Assembly: GCA_050747525.1 (NCBI GenBank)
Contig: JBOGOC010000086.1
Coordinates: 25,679-89,678, forward strand
DNA length: 64,000 bases
Direction of reading: 5' to 3'
Origin: JBOGOC01 sp050747525
GTDB taxonomy: Bacteria > Acidobacteriota > Polarisedimenticolia > JACPZX01 > DASXTC01
The notes under the pieces were generated by a model. That model was not told the DNA's origin. It saw nothing but the letters and a program-made list of their open reading frames with translations, and did no database searches. Within the stretch, counting starts at the first letter, position 1, and each line of letters starts with the position of its first letter. This document shows positions 51,787-60,968 of this stretch, piece by piece. A program made the translations under genes and the position numbers.

Positions 51787-53367
51787 ATGGAGCCGCTGCC
51801 GACACCGCTCCTCGTGCTGGGCGTCATCACCCTGATGGCGTTCCTGTCGCAGAGGATCGCCATACCGGCGCCGGTGCTGCTGGCCGCGGCGGGCGTGGTC
51901 TGGTCCCTGCTGCCGTCGGTGCCTCGGCTCCAGCTGGAGCCCTGGGTGATCCTCTCCGTCCTTCTCCCCCCGCTCATCTACGCCGATGCCTGGGAGGCGT
52001 CGTGGTTCGACTTCCGGCGGTGGCTGAGATCGATCCTGCAGCTGGCGGTCGGGCTGGTGGCGTTCACCATCCTGACCGTGGGCCTGGTGGCCCACTGGGC
52101 GATGCCCGGCCTGCCGTGGGCCGTGTGCTTCCTGCTGGGGGCCGTGGTCTCGCCCACGGACACCGTGGCGGTGCACGCCGTGCTCGAGAGGCTCCGCGTG
52201 CCGCGTCGCGTGACGGCCGTCCTGGGAGGCGAGAGCCTGGTGAACGACGCGACCGGGCTGCTGGGGGTCAGCCTGGCAACGGTGGTGGTGCTCACCGGCG
52301 TGTTCGAGGCGAGCACCATCGCGCTCGGCTTCGCGCGGATCGCGGTGCTGAGCCTGGTCATCGGCGCGGCGGTCGGGCTCCTGGCCGCCCTCTTCAACTA
52401 CGTCATGCGCGGCTCCAACGTGCTGTTCGCCTTCTCTCTGGCCGCGCCGTACGCAGCGTACGTCCTGGCCGAGTACGCGCATGCCTCCGGCATCCTTTCA
52501 GTGGTGGTCGCGGGGCTCGTGGCGTCATGGCGGGTGCACTACATCGCGCCCGACAGCCGCCTCGACCTGTACAGCTCGTGGGCTCAGCTCGTGTTCCTGC
52601 TCGATGGCGTGATGTTCCTCTACGTGGGGCTGCAGACGCCTCCCATCCTCGAGCAAGCGGTCGTTTCCGTGCCCGGCTTCATCGGCGTGGCCTTGCTGAT
52701 CAGCGCCACGGTGATCCTGGCGCGCCTGGTCTGGGTGTTTCCCGGCGCATACCTGCCCGTCTGGCTCCTGCCGGGGCTTCGCCGGCGGGAGGGAGGCTAT
52801 CCCCCGCTGCGTGCCGTGGTCCTGGGGTCGTGGTGCGGCGTGCGTGGGGCCGTGTCGCTCGCGGCCGCGCTGTCGATCCCCCTCACGCTGCCGGACGGGT
52901 CGCCCTTCCCGGGCCGGCTCGAGATCATCGCCTGCACCCTGGTGGTGATCCTGGTGACCTTGATCGGCCAGGGAGCGACGCTCCTGCCGCTGGTGCGGCT
53001 CCTGGGCCTGTCGGATGCCGATCCGTCAGAGACGGAAGTGCGGCGCGCCCGCGAGGCGATCCTGTCGGCCGGAATCGCGCGGCTCGACGCCTTCTGCATG
53101 GAGGACAAGTGCCCCGTCGCGGTCTTCCGTTATCGCGACATCATGGCGGATCAGCTGGCGGCGCTCCAGGCGGAAGACGAGGTCCTGCGCTCCCAGGCTC
53201 TTCAGCGTCTGGCGGTGGCAGGAGACGTGCGCCGTGCGGTCTACCAGGCACAGGCCGACGCGCTGCTGAAGCTGCGGGATCAGGGGGCGGTGAACGACCG
53301 GATCCACCAGGATCTGCAGCTCGATCTGGACCGCGGCCATGCCGACCTGAGGATGACTGAGGCCTGA
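51787..53367 (+). CDS. CPA1-type Na+/H+ antiporter
   Basis: 526 aa, about 12 membrane helices. Core motifs of CPA1 exchangers: LLPPLIYADAW, VSPTDTVAVHAVLERL, GGESLVNDATGLLGVSLA (the ND ion site), and WCGVRGAVSLAAALSIP. A cytoplasmic C-terminal tail of about 110 residues is helical and charged. Exchanges Na+ (or K+) for H+ in pH and salt homeostasis. It diverges from the sdh operon and converges with the MerR-TPR gene (1 bp apart). Confidence 0.92.
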   Translation: MEPLPTPLLVLGVITLMAFLSQRIAIPAPVLLAAAGVVWSLLPSVPRLQLEPWVILSVLLPPLIYADAWEASWFDFRRWLRSILQLAVGLVAFTILTVGLVAHWAMPGLPWAVCFLLGAVVSPTDTVAVHAVLERLRVPRRVTAVLGGESLVNDATGLLGVSLATVVVLTGVFEASTIALGFARIAVLSLVIGAAVGLLAALFNYVMRGSNVLFAFSLAAPYAAYVLAEYAHASGILSVVVAGLVASWRVHYIAPDSRLDLYSSWAQLVFLLDGVMFLYVGLQTPPILEQAVVSVPGFIGVALLISATVILARLVWVFPGAYLPVWLLPGLRRREGGYPPLRAVVLGSWCGVRGAVSLAAALSIPLTLPDGSPFPGRLEIIACTLVVILVTLIGQGATLLPLVRLLGLSDADPSETEVRRAREAILSAGIARLDAFCMEDKCPVAVFRYRDIMADQLAALQAEDEVLRSQALQRLAVAGDVRRAVYQAQADALLKLRDQGAVNDRIHQDLQLDLDRGHADLRMTEA

Positions 53368-53368
53368 C

Positions 53369-54190
53369 TCAGTCCGACCTGCCGGCGGTGAGCCGCCGGT
53401 ACTCGGCCATGTGCCGGATGGCTTCCTTCGGTTTCCTGAGATCCTCGCAGAGCAGCGCCAGGTTGTAGTGGCAGTCGGCGAGAGAGGGGTCGCGGCGAAG
53501 CGCGGTCTCGTAGGTCTCCATCGCCTCGCTCTTGCGCCCCATGTCGGTGAGCAGAACCCCCAGGTTGTACAGAAGGAGAGGATCGGGGCCGCATGCGCCG
53601 ATCGCCTGGCGGTAGATCCGCTCCGCGTCGGCGTGCCGACCGATCTCGTGCAGCAGGCACCCGAGGTTGAGATGGGCCTTGAGAAAGGAGGGGTCCGCCG
53701 CGATGGCCCTCAGATAGGCCTGGATCGCGCTCCGGGAATCCCGGTCTTCCACGGCGAGCCCCTCGTCGTACCATGCCTGGGCGCCCGGCTCCAGCGCCCC
53801 CTCGGGGTGATCGATGACGTTCATCGCTCCCTCGGCGGGGTCCCCCTCGAAGGCCAGGAGGTACTGGCCCGACTCGGCCTGCCAGCGGCTGGCGCCCTCC
53901 TTGACCACCACCTGGTCGTCCTCCGCACAGAGAGTCAGGCCGGACAGGGGCATGGAGTCGGGGAGGTGGCGCCTGAGCTCCTTCACCGACCGGGTGATCC
54001 GCCTGTGCGGCACGTTGGCCGAGGTGAGGGCCTGGGCGGTGCGCAGGACGATGAGATCCTGAAACGAGAAGCGCCAGGTGTTGCGGGGACCGCGCGCGGG
54101 CGAGACGAAGCCGGCCTCGACGAACGCGCGGATGGTGCTGCGCGGCAGGTGAACCAGCCTCTCGACATCGCGCACACCGTAGTCGTGCAT
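53369..54190 (-). CDS. MerR-like HTH / TPR fusion regulator
   Basis: 273 aa. N-terminal winged-HTH of MerR type (YGVRDVERLVHLPRSTIRAFVEAGFVSPARGPRNTWRFSFQDLIVLRTAQAL), a linker of about 70 residues, then three to four TPR units (SFLKAHLNLGCLLHEIGRHADAERIYRQAI; PLLLYNLGVLLTDMGRKSEAMETYETAL; ADCHYNLALLCEDLRKPKEAIRHM). No sensor cysteine pattern is visible. It lies 20 bp after the Ku gene on the same strand, so it is likely co-transcribed with ligD-ku. Confidence 0.85.
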   Translation of the reverse strand: MHDYGVRDVERLVHLPRSTIRAFVEAGFVSPARGPRNTWRFSFQDLIVLRTAQALTSANVPHRRITRSVKELRRHLPDSMPLSGLTLCAEDDQVVVKEGASRWQAESGQYLLAFEGDPAEGAMNVIDHPEGALEPGAQAWYDEGLAVEDRDSRSAIQAYLRAIAADPSFLKAHLNLGCLLHEIGRHADAERIYRQAIGACGPDPLLLYNLGVLLTDMGRKSEAMETYETALRRDPSLADCHYNLALLCEDLRKPKEAIRHMAEYRRLTAGRSD

Positions 54191-54210
54191 GGCGAGACGG
54201 GCTCCCGGCC

Positions 54211-55107
54211 CTACTTCTTGGCCTTCCTGGTGCTCGCGCCCACGGGCTCGGCCTGCGCGGCGCGCCGGGGCGGCTTGCGGGCCTCGGCTTTCGACTCGCG
54301 CGCCTCGGCGCGGGGCGACAGCGTTTTGGCCGGCGTCTTCTTCTGCAGGCTGGCACGCAGGGCTTCCATGAGATCGATGACCTTGCCGCCTCCTTCGGGC
54401 ACCTCGGTCAAGGTGATCTCCTGGCCATCGACCTTCTTCTGGATCTCGGCTTCGACACGGGCGCGCACCTCGTCGGTGTAGGCGGCCGGGTCGAAGGTGT
54501 CGGAAGCCTGCTGGTCGATCAGCTGCTGGGCCAGCTTCAGCTCGGCGGCCTTGACCTCCGTCTTCGGGATGTCGATGTCCTTGAAGGACCTCACCTCGCC
54601 CGAGTACAGAAGCTGCTGCATGATCAGGCCGTCCGCGACCGGGCGGATCATCACGATGTACTGCTTGCCGCGCGTCGCCCAGCGTCCCAGCGCGCAGCGG
54701 CTGGACTCTCGCAGCGCCTTCGCGAACAGGGCGTAGGGCTTGGCGCCTCCCTTGTCGGGGGCGAGGTAATAGGGCTTGTCGAAGTAGACCGGGTCAATCG
54801 ATTCGATGGGCACGAACTCCGAGACTTCGGCGGTGTGCGTGCCGGCCTCCTCGAGGGCCTTCAGCTCCTCGGGGCTGAACATCACGTACTGGTCCTTGGC
54901 GAACTCGTAGCCCTTCACCATGTCCTCGCGTGCGACCGGCACGTCTTCTTTCTGGCAGACGTACTGCTGCTTGAGCCGGGAGCCGCAGGCCTTGTGGAGC
55001 AGGTTGAAGGAGAGCGCGCGGCTCGCCTCGGTGGCCGAGAACAGCTTCACGGGAATGGACACCAGCCCGAAGGAAATGCTCAAGGACGCGATGGATCGTG
55101 GGGCCAA
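54211..55107 (-). CDS. ku: Ku DNA end-binding protein
   Basis: 298 aa. Conserved bacterial Ku core: MAPRSIASLSISFGLVSIPVKLFSATE, FNLLHKACGSRLKQQYVC, VKGYEFAKDQYVMFSPEELKALE, FDKPYYLAPDKGGAKPYALF, LGRWATRGKQYIVMIRP. The C-terminal about 45 residues are Lys/Arg/Ala-rich, as in Ku proteins that recruit LigD. Works with LigD in non-homologous end joining. 3 bp after ligD. Confidence 0.96.
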   Translation of the reverse strand: MAPRSIASLSISFGLVSIPVKLFSATEASRALSFNLLHKACGSRLKQQYVCQKEDVPVAREDMVKGYEFAKDQYVMFSPEELKALEEAGTHTAEVSEFVPIESIDPVYFDKPYYLAPDKGGAKPYALFAKALRESSRCALGRWATRGKQYIVMIRPVADGLIMQQLLYSGEVRSFKDIDIPKTEVKAAELKLAQQLIDQQASDTFDPAAYTDEVRARVEAEIQKKVDGQEITLTEVPEGGGKVIDLMEALRASLQKKTPAKTLSPRAEARESKAEARKPPRRAAQAEPVGASTRKAKK

Positions 55108-55110
55108 GGC

Positions 55111-57900
55111 TCACCTCCTGGTTATATGCTCGAGGCTCTGCTTTCCTTTCAGGGCGTTGCGCCACCGATCGCCCGTCTCCGTCAATCGCCGCGCGACATT
55201 GTAGATCCTGAAGTCGAGCGGGTGCGCGCCGGCCAGCTCCTCCCACGTGAGCGGCATGGACACCGGCGCGCCGGGAACGCCTCGTGGCGAGTAGGCGACG
55301 TTCAGCGTCTTGCCGCGAACGTTCATATTATAGTCGAGGAAGATCTTACCCGTCCTTTTTGGCACTTTCCACTCCATGGTGATGTCGGCCGGGTGCAGGC
55401 GCATCAGGTGCCGCCCCACGATCTCGCAGACCTGGCGCGCCGCATCGAAATCGATGGTCCGGCGGATGGGCACGAAGACGTGAAGGCCCGTCTTGCCGGA
55501 CGTCTTGACGATGGGCTCGAGCGACATGGTCTGCAGCAGCTCGCGCAGCCGGAAGGCCACTTCCTTGCCTTTCTCGAAGGCGGCGGTGTTCAGTTCGGGC
55601 TCGTCGCCCGCGGACTCCCGGCCCGAATAGATGTAGGGGTCCAGGTCGAAGACGACGTAGTCGGGATAGTTGAGCACCGACTCTTCCAGCGCCTCGAGGG
55701 AGCTCGCGTAGTCGGTGAGCCGGGTGGCTGCGTCCGGGCCGGGCTTCGCCCGCGAATGCCAGACGTGGAACTCCAGGGTGCCCGACTGCGCCAGCCACAG
55801 GAGCGTCGGGAGGTTGTCGCACAGGAGGTAGTCGTGCTGCTCGTCCTTGTGCCCCGAGAAGACCTTGATGGTGCCCACGAAGGGCGGGCGCTCCTGCTCC
55901 CAGTGCTTCTGGAAGAAGCGCTCCCCCCGGATCCCCTCGGGCATGCGGATCATGGTGAGCGGACGGTCGGCCAGATGAGGAAGGATGAACGGGGATGCGC
56001 GGGCCACGTAGCGCAGCAGGTCGCGCTTGGTCAGGGCGGGCTGTCCGAGCGCTTCGTCGGCGGGCCAGTAGACGCGGTCCAGATGCGTGAGGCGGATCTG
56101 GTGCGGCCCCACCACCAGCGGGAAGGCGGCCTTGCCGGTGTCGAGCTGCTTCAGCACCTCGTCGATCTCGGCGGAGCCCGATCCCTCACCCGAATCCGTG
56201 GGCTCCTCGGTCTTCGAGGATCTGCGCGCGGGTGGGCGGCGCACCTTCTTCGGCTCGACGTCGTCACGCAAGCGCAGGAAGACGGGGGCGCGCAGATGTC
56301 CGTCGGGGGTCCAGCTCTGGAACTTCACCTCGGCCACCACCTCGGGCCTGACCCAGGTGGTGGGAGCGGTCAGCTCGGGTTCGGTGGCGAACGGGCAGGT
56401 GCCGGTCTTCAGGGGAGCCAGCCGCGCCTTCACCTCGGCCAGGGTCCCGGTGTCGAATCCCGAGCCCACGTGCGACGCGTAGCGGAGCTCCTTTCCTTCC
56501 CGGTACCCGACCAGGATGGATCCCAGCGGCTCGCGTGAGCCTTTCCCCCTGGTCCAGCCGCCGATCAGGAACTCCGCGCTCAGCATGGACTTGACCTTCA
56601 GCCATGACGCCGAGCGCCGGCCGGCCTGATACAGGCTGTCCTTGCGCTTGCCCACCACCCCTTCGAAGCCGTTCTCCACCGCCGCCGCATGCAGGGCCTC
56701 GCCGTCGTCCCACCCATGCACGAGCTGCACCAGAGGGGAGGGGAGGAGGCACTGAGTGAGATGGCGGCGCCGCTCCTTGTAGGGAGCGTTGCGCGTGTTG
56801 ATCCCGGCGAAGTGGAGGAGATCGAACACGTAGTACACCACCTGCTCGCTGCGGTCGGCCGCTTCGATCTCCCGCGGGGTCTTCAGCTGAGCGCGATTCT
56901 GGAGCGCATGGAAGGAAGGCACGCCGTTCGCGTCCAGGGCCACGATCTCGCCGTCCAGGATCATGCCGGAGACGGCCTGCTTGCCCAGCTCCGCCGTCAG
57001 GCGCGGGAAGATCGGGCTCAGGTCCAGGCCCCGGCGTGAGCGAAGCTTAACGCCCTCCGTCCCGATGAACGCGAGGGCCCGGTAGCCGTCCAGCTTGGGC
57101 TCCCACATCCAGCCGGCGTCGGTGAACGCCTTTTCGCCAATCTCGGCCAGCATGGGGGAGAGGGACGCGGGCATCGTTTCGATCGGCCCGGAGGGGACAA
57201 GCCCCGCGACGGATCCGCGGCGGGCGGGCAGGATCTTCAGATCCTCCACCGTCATGCTGGTCAGCACGGAGCGGTTCTGCGAGGTGAGGTCGGCGGCGCC
57301 GGCCTGGCGATCCTTGTGCTTGATGAGCAGCCAGCTGCGATCGCCCGCGGACGTCCGGACCAGCGCGTAGGAGCCCTTCACCTTCTCGCCGCGCAGGAAG
57401 ATGCTGATCTTCCCTCCGGCCTGAGCATCCCGGAAGCGGCGCTGCGCTTCGTCGCGATCGTGGAACAGGTATTCCTGGCCTTCATCCGGCGAGTAGACGC
57501 CGATGTCCCAGACGATCATCTGCCCCGCGCCGTACTGCCCCGGCGGGATGATTCCCTCGAACGACGCGTAGGCGAAGGGGTGATCCTCGGTCTGCATGGC
57601 GAGGCGTTTTTCGCTAGGATCCGGCGACGGTCCTTTGGGAACGGCCCATGATTTCAGGACGCCATCACATTCGAGCCGCAGGTCGTAGTGCATGCGACTC
57701 GCCGCGTGCTGCTGGATCACGAAGAGCAGCGGTCCGGCCCGGGGCTCCGGCTCCGCCGGAGCCGGCTCGGGAGTGGCGCTGAAGGTCCGCTTGGCGGCGT
57801 ATTCGCCGAGCGGCGAAGGCCCGGCTCCGCGGGGTCGGCGCGCGCGCGTGTCCTTGATATAGGCTCCTGGGTGCTCAAATGCAAATGCTAGCAGGTACAA
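55111..57900 (-). CDS. ligD: Multifunctional NHEJ ligase LigD (PE-LIG-POL)
   Basis: About 929 aa. Order of domains: 3'-phosphoesterase (about 50-190; FVIQQHAASRMHYDLRLE, WAVPKGPS), ATP-dependent ligase (about 255-560; nucleophile Lys in WEPKLDGYRAL near 270; GMILDGEIVAL), then archaeo-eukaryotic-primase polymerase (about 608 on; HLDRVYWPADE, MIRMPEGI, VFDLDPY, FVPIRRTIDFDAARQ). The only standard in-frame start before the PE domain is a TTG at 57900, which overlaps the divergent DUF72 gene by 22 bp, so the true start is uncertain. Confidence 0.94.
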   Translation of the reverse strand: MYLLAFAFEHPGAYIKDTRARRPRGAGPSPLGEYAAKRTFSATPEPAPAEPEPRAGPLLFVIQQHAASRMHYDLRLECDGVLKSWAVPKGPSPDPSEKRLAMQTEDHPFAYASFEGIIPPGQYGAGQMIVWDIGVYSPDEGQEYLFHDRDEAQRRFRDAQAGGKISIFLRGEKVKGSYALVRTSAGDRSWLLIKHKDRQAGAADLTSQNRSVLTSMTVEDLKILPARRGSVAGLVPSGPIETMPASLSPMLAEIGEKAFTDAGWMWEPKLDGYRALAFIGTEGVKLRSRRGLDLSPIFPRLTAELGKQAVSGMILDGEIVALDANGVPSFHALQNRAQLKTPREIEAADRSEQVVYYVFDLLHFAGINTRNAPYKERRRHLTQCLLPSPLVQLVHGWDDGEALHAAAVENGFEGVVGKRKDSLYQAGRRSASWLKVKSMLSAEFLIGGWTRGKGSREPLGSILVGYREGKELRYASHVGSGFDTGTLAEVKARLAPLKTGTCPFATEPELTAPTTWVRPEVVAEVKFQSWTPDGHLRAPVFLRLRDDVEPKKVRRPPARRSSKTEEPTDSGEGSGSAEIDEVLKQLDTGKAAFPLVVGPHQIRLTHLDRVYWPADEALGQPALTKRDLLRYVARASPFILPHLADRPLTMIRMPEGIRGERFFQKHWEQERPPFVGTIKVFSGHKDEQHDYLLCDNLPTLLWLAQSGTLEFHVWHSRAKPGPDAATRLTDYASSLEALEESVLNYPDYVVFDLDPYIYSGRESAGDEPELNTAAFEKGKEVAFRLRELLQTMSLEPIVKTSGKTGLHVFVPIRRTIDFDAARQVCEIVGRHLMRLHPADITMEWKVPKRTGKIFLDYNMNVRGKTLNVAYSPRGVPGAPVSMPLTWEELAGAHPLDFRIYNVARRLTETGDRWRNALKGKQSLEHITRR

Positions 57901-58589
57901 GCGGCTATTCCTACAAAGAGTGGCTCGGCCACTTCTATCCCCCGAAGCTGCCGGCCGGGTCCATGCTGCGCTACTACGCCGAGCGTCTCCCCACGGTGGA
58001 GATCAACAACACCTTCTACCGCATGCCCGACACGTCGATGCTGGCGCGATGGGTGGACGAGGTGCCGGAGAGCTTCACCTTCACGCTGAAGGCGCCCCGC
58101 CGCATCACCCACGAAAAGCGGCTGCGCGAGGCCGGGCCCGACGCGGCGGAGTTCCTGAAGCGCGCCGCCGTCCTGGGGAGCCGGCTCGGCGTGGTCCTGT
58201 TCCAGCTGCCTCCCTTCCAGAGAAAGGATCTCGAGCGCCTGCGGGAATTTCTCGGAACGCTGCCTTCCACTCCGCGCGCGGTATTCGAGTTCCGTCACGC
58301 CTCGTGGCAGGATGACGACGTGTACGAGACACTTCGCGCCCACGGCGCCATGCTCTGCGTCGCCGAGACGGACGAAGGAGGCTCGCCGTTCATCTGCACG
58401 TCCGACAGCACCTACCTGCGGCTGAGACGGACGAACTACGAGGAGCGCGACCTGCGTGGCTGGCTCGACAGGCTGGAGTCGCAGCCCCTCGATCGCGCCT
58501 ACGTCTACTTCAAGCACGAGGACAAGGGGCTGGCCACGCGGTTCGCCCAGGCCTTTGGCGATCTCTGGCGGGCCGGACGCTCCGGCTGA
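57879..58589 (+). CDS. DUF72 (YecE-like) TIM-barrel protein
   Basis: 236 aa. Family landmarks: LAGTSGYSYKEWLGHFYPPKLPAGSMLRYYAERLPTVEINNTFYRMP, FTLKAPRRITHEKRL, VVLFQLPPFQRKDLERL, FEFRHASW, YVYFKHEDKG. Often found beside Ku/LigD; biochemical role unknown. The start overlaps ligD head-to-head and its stop overlaps the mutM start. Confidence 0.93.
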   Translation: MQMLAGTSGYSYKEWLGHFYPPKLPAGSMLRYYAERLPTVEINNTFYRMPDTSMLARWVDEVPESFTFTLKAPRRITHEKRLREAGPDAAEFLKRAAVLGSRLGVVLFQLPPFQRKDLERLREFLGTLPSTPRAVFEFRHASWQDDDVYETLRAHGAMLCVAETDEGGSPFICTSDSTYLRLRRTNYEERDLRGWLDRLESQPLDRAYVYFKHEDKGLATRFAQAFGDLWRAGRSG

Positions 58590-59398
58590 TGCCCGAACTG
58601 CCGGAGGTCGAGATGTACCGGCGCTTCCTGGCCAAGCACGGTCTGGGGCGCCGCCTCGAGAGCCTGTCGATAGGCGATCGGCGCCCTCTGCGAGGGACGC
58701 CCGCGTCGGCGTTCCGGCCCCTGGTGGGACGGCGCTTCGTCGCCACGCGCCGGCACGGCAAGTACCTGTTCGCGGAGGCATCCGGGGCGGGATGGCTGCT
58801 GTTCCACTTCGGCATGACCGGAGATCTGCAGAGATTCGATGAGGATTCAGAGCCGCGGGGAAGCGCCCTGGTGGCGTCCCTGAAGTTCACCGACGGCAAC
58901 GGGATCGCCTTCCTCGATCCGCGCAAGTTCGGGCGGTTCGGGCTGGTCGACGATCCGGACGCCTTCGTGCGCCGCCGCGGCCTGGGTGCCGACGCTCTGG
59001 ACCTCTCCCGCCCGCGGTTCGAGAGCCTGCTGCGCCGGCGGCGCGGCACGGTCAAGGCCCTCCTTCTGAACCAACGTGTCATCGCGGGGGTCGGGAATCT
59101 CTACGCGGACGAGATCCTCTTTCAGGCGGGGCTTCATCCGCAGGCTTCCGTCGCGTCGCTGGATGCGCGGAGGATGGCCGGGCTCTTCACGGCCATGAAG
59201 CGCGTGCTCCGCACGGCCATCGATCGCGGCGGCGACACGCGCCGCCTGCCACGCTCGTACCTGCTGCGGCACCGCGACGACGATGGACGCTGCCCGCGCT
59301 GCCGCGCCGTGCTGACGAAGGTCAGGGTCGCCGGGCGAACCAGCTCCTACTGCCCCCGGCACCAGCGCAAGCCGCGAAACCGTCCCACTTTGTCCTGA
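58589..59398 (+). CDS. mutM: Formamidopyrimidine-DNA glycosylase (Fpg/MutM/Nei family)
   Basis: 269 aa. MPELPEVEM gives the catalytic Pro2 and Glu3; HGKYLF with the conserved Lys; GMTGDLQ; VIAGVGNLYADEILF with the helix-two-turn-helix. The C-terminal zinc finger is CPRCRAVLTKV...SSYCPRHQ, where the last ligand is His rather than the usual Cys. Removes oxidised purines or pyrimidines and nicks the strand. Starts inside the DUF72 stop. Confidence 0.93.
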   Translation: MPELPEVEMYRRFLAKHGLGRRLESLSIGDRRPLRGTPASAFRPLVGRRFVATRRHGKYLFAEASGAGWLLFHFGMTGDLQRFDEDSEPRGSALVASLKFTDGNGIAFLDPRKFGRFGLVDDPDAFVRRRGLGADALDLSRPRFESLLRRRRGTVKALLLNQRVIAGVGNLYADEILFQAGLHPQASVASLDARRMAGLFTAMKRVLRTAIDRGGDTRRLPRSYLLRHRDDDGRCPRCRAVLTKVRVAGRTSSYCPRHQRKPRNRPTLS

Positions 59399-59409
59399 GG
59401 AGACAACGC

Positions 59410-59790
59410 ATGGAGGCTCGGAGCCGGAGAACCGTGTGGATCGGCCGGGTGATCACGGGGATCGCGTCGCTGGCGTTCCTGGCGGCCGCGGCCGGCAAGT
59501 TCGTGGGCGGCCCGCAGCTGGAGGAAGGGATGACCCACCTTGGATTTCCCATGTCCATGGTTATTCCCCTCGCCATCCTGGAGGTGTCGTGCGCCGTGAT
59601 CTACCTGATCCCGGCCACCTCGGTCGTGGGGGCGATCCTCCTGACCGGCTTCATGGGGGGCGCGATCTGCACCCACTGGCGCGTGGGGGAATCAATCATC
59701 GCTCAGACGACCCTGATCCTCCTGGTCTGGCTCGGCCTCTACCTGCGCGAGATCAGGCTGAAGGATCTTATTCCGATCAGGAGGCGCTGA
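59410..59790 (+). CDS. DoxX-like membrane protein
   Basis: 126 aa, four hydrophobic helices (VITGIASLAFLAAAAGKFVGG; MVIPLAILEVSCAVIYLIP; VVGAILLTGFMGGAICTHWRVG; TTLILLVWLGLYLREIRL). The GKF, LEV and GA..THWR positions fit DoxX-like proteins (DUF4870/DoxX_2 type). Possible role in redox or respiration-linked processes. It follows mutM by 11 bp; the 3' end overlaps an antisense small gene. Confidence 0.8.
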   Translation: MEARSRRTVWIGRVITGIASLAFLAAAAGKFVGGPQLEEGMTHLGFPMSMVIPLAILEVSCAVIYLIPATSVVGAILLTGFMGGAICTHWRVGESIIAQTTLILLVWLGLYLREIRLKDLIPIRRR

Positions 59791-59871
59791 GGTATCGGGG
59801 GAAACGGCCACCGGGTCGCTCGCCGGAAAGGTCATCTCGAGCGCTTCGTCGAGCCGCTCTTCCTCGGACAT
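59692..59871 (-). CDS. Small acidic protein with FPASDP motif
   Basis: 59 aa from the ATG at 59871 (GGAG about 10 nt upstream). MSEEERLDEALEMTFPASDPVAV matches a widespread family of tiny acidic proteins with the ...LDEA-E-FPASDP core, function unknown. The C-terminal 33 codons overlap the 3' end of the DoxX-like gene antisense, so only the N-terminal half is supported by family resemblance. Confidence 0.65.
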   Translation of the reverse strand: MSEEERLDEALEMTFPASDPVAVSPDTSAPPDRNKILQPDLAQVEAEPDQEDQGRLSDD

Positions 59872-59987
59872 GAGGCTCGGTCTCCGCACCCATTATGATG
59901 CAGGCATCCGTGGATCGCCCACGCCCCGGGCGATCCTGTATGATGAAGACAGGGTTGACGTGAACGCCGAAAAAACGGAGCGACGGA

Positions 59988-60479
59988 ATGAGCACTCAGG
60001 AAGTGGCGCTGCTGGCGGGAGGCTGTTTCTGGGGGATGGAGGACATCGCCCGTAAGATTCCCGGGGTGGTGGACACGGAGGTCGGTTACACGGGCGGCAC
60101 GACCAGCCATGCCACCTACAAGGACGTGAAGTCGGGCCGGACCGGCCACGCCGAGGCGCTTCGCGTGGTGTTCGACCCCGCGCGACTGTCCTTCGAAGAC
60201 CTGCTCGGCTGGTTCTTCCGCATGCACGATCCCACCACGCTCAACCAGCAGGGGAACGACATGGGCTCGCAATACCGGTCGGCCATCTTCTACACCAGCG
60301 AAGAGCAGCGCCGCACCGCCGAGGCGGTCAAGGCACGGGTCGCCGCGTCAGGGAAGTGGCCGCGCCCCATCGTCACCCAGATCGTCGCCGCGTCGGACTT
60401 CTGGCCGGCCGAGGAAGACCACCAGGACTACCTCGAGAAGAACCCCGGCGGCTACACCTGCCACTTCCTGCGCGATTAG
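59988..60479 (+). CDS. msrA: Peptide methionine-S-sulfoxide reductase MsrA
   Basis: 163 aa. Active-site GGCFWGMEDI with the catalytic Cys; GYTGGTTSHATYKDVKSGRTGHAEALRV; DPTTLNQQGNDMGSQYRSAIFY. Repairs S-methionine sulfoxide in proteins, fitting the neighbouring oxidative-damage genes. There is no second conserved resolving-Cys motif beyond YTCHFLRD near the C-terminus, which may serve. Confidence 0.95.
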   Translation: MSTQEVALLAGGCFWGMEDIARKIPGVVDTEVGYTGGTTSHATYKDVKSGRTGHAEALRVVFDPARLSFEDLLGWFFRMHDPTTLNQQGNDMGSQYRSAIFYTSEEQRRTAEAVKARVAASGKWPRPIVTQIVAASDFWPAEEDHQDYLEKNPGGYTCHFLRD

Positions 60480-60526
60480 GGCTGCGTCCCCGCCAGCAGC
60501 TCCCACGGGCAACCTGTTTTCGAGAG

Positions 60527-60889
60527 CTACTTCCTGTTGCACACGGCCTCGATGTTGTTCCCCGCGGGGTCCCTGACGAAAGCGGCGTAGTAGTCGGGTC
60601 CGTAGTCGGACCGCAGGCCCGGCCCTCCGTTGTCCTGCCCGCCCGACGAGACCCCGGCCGCGTGGAACGCGTCGACCTTCTTCCGATCGGGGCTGGTGAA
60701 GGCGAGGTGCATCCCGGTGGTGATCGGGTCGTCCTTCGCGATCCAGACCGTGGGCTCTCCTGCATCTCCGAGGCCGATGGAGCCATCCGACTCGTGCAGC
60801 ACCTTGTACCCGAGCGGCGCCAGCGATTCCGCGTAGAACCGCTTCGCCTTGCCGAGATCCTTCACTCTGAGCGTGACGTGGTCGAACAT
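60527..60889 (-). CDS. VOC-family (glyoxalase/dioxygenase fold) protein
   Basis: 120 aa. MFDHVTLRVKDLGKAKRFYAESLAPLGYKVL, GMHLAFTSPDRKKVDAFHAAGV, YAAFVRDPAGNNIEAVCN: the two beta-alpha-beta-beta-beta modules with His and Glu metal ligands of lactoylglutathione-lyase-like proteins. Substrate unknown. Confidence 0.9.
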   Translation of the reverse strand: MFDHVTLRVKDLGKAKRFYAESLAPLGYKVLHESDGSIGLGDAGEPTVWIAKDDPITTGMHLAFTSPDRKKVDAFHAAGVSSGGQDNGGPGLRSDYGPDYYAAFVRDPAGNNIEAVCNRK

Positions 60890-60968
60890 GGAATGAGCCC
60901 TCCCATGAAAGGATGCGAACGGATCGCATCGTAGGCTGCCGGGCTCCGCCGCGGCTTGCTCTTTCCTG

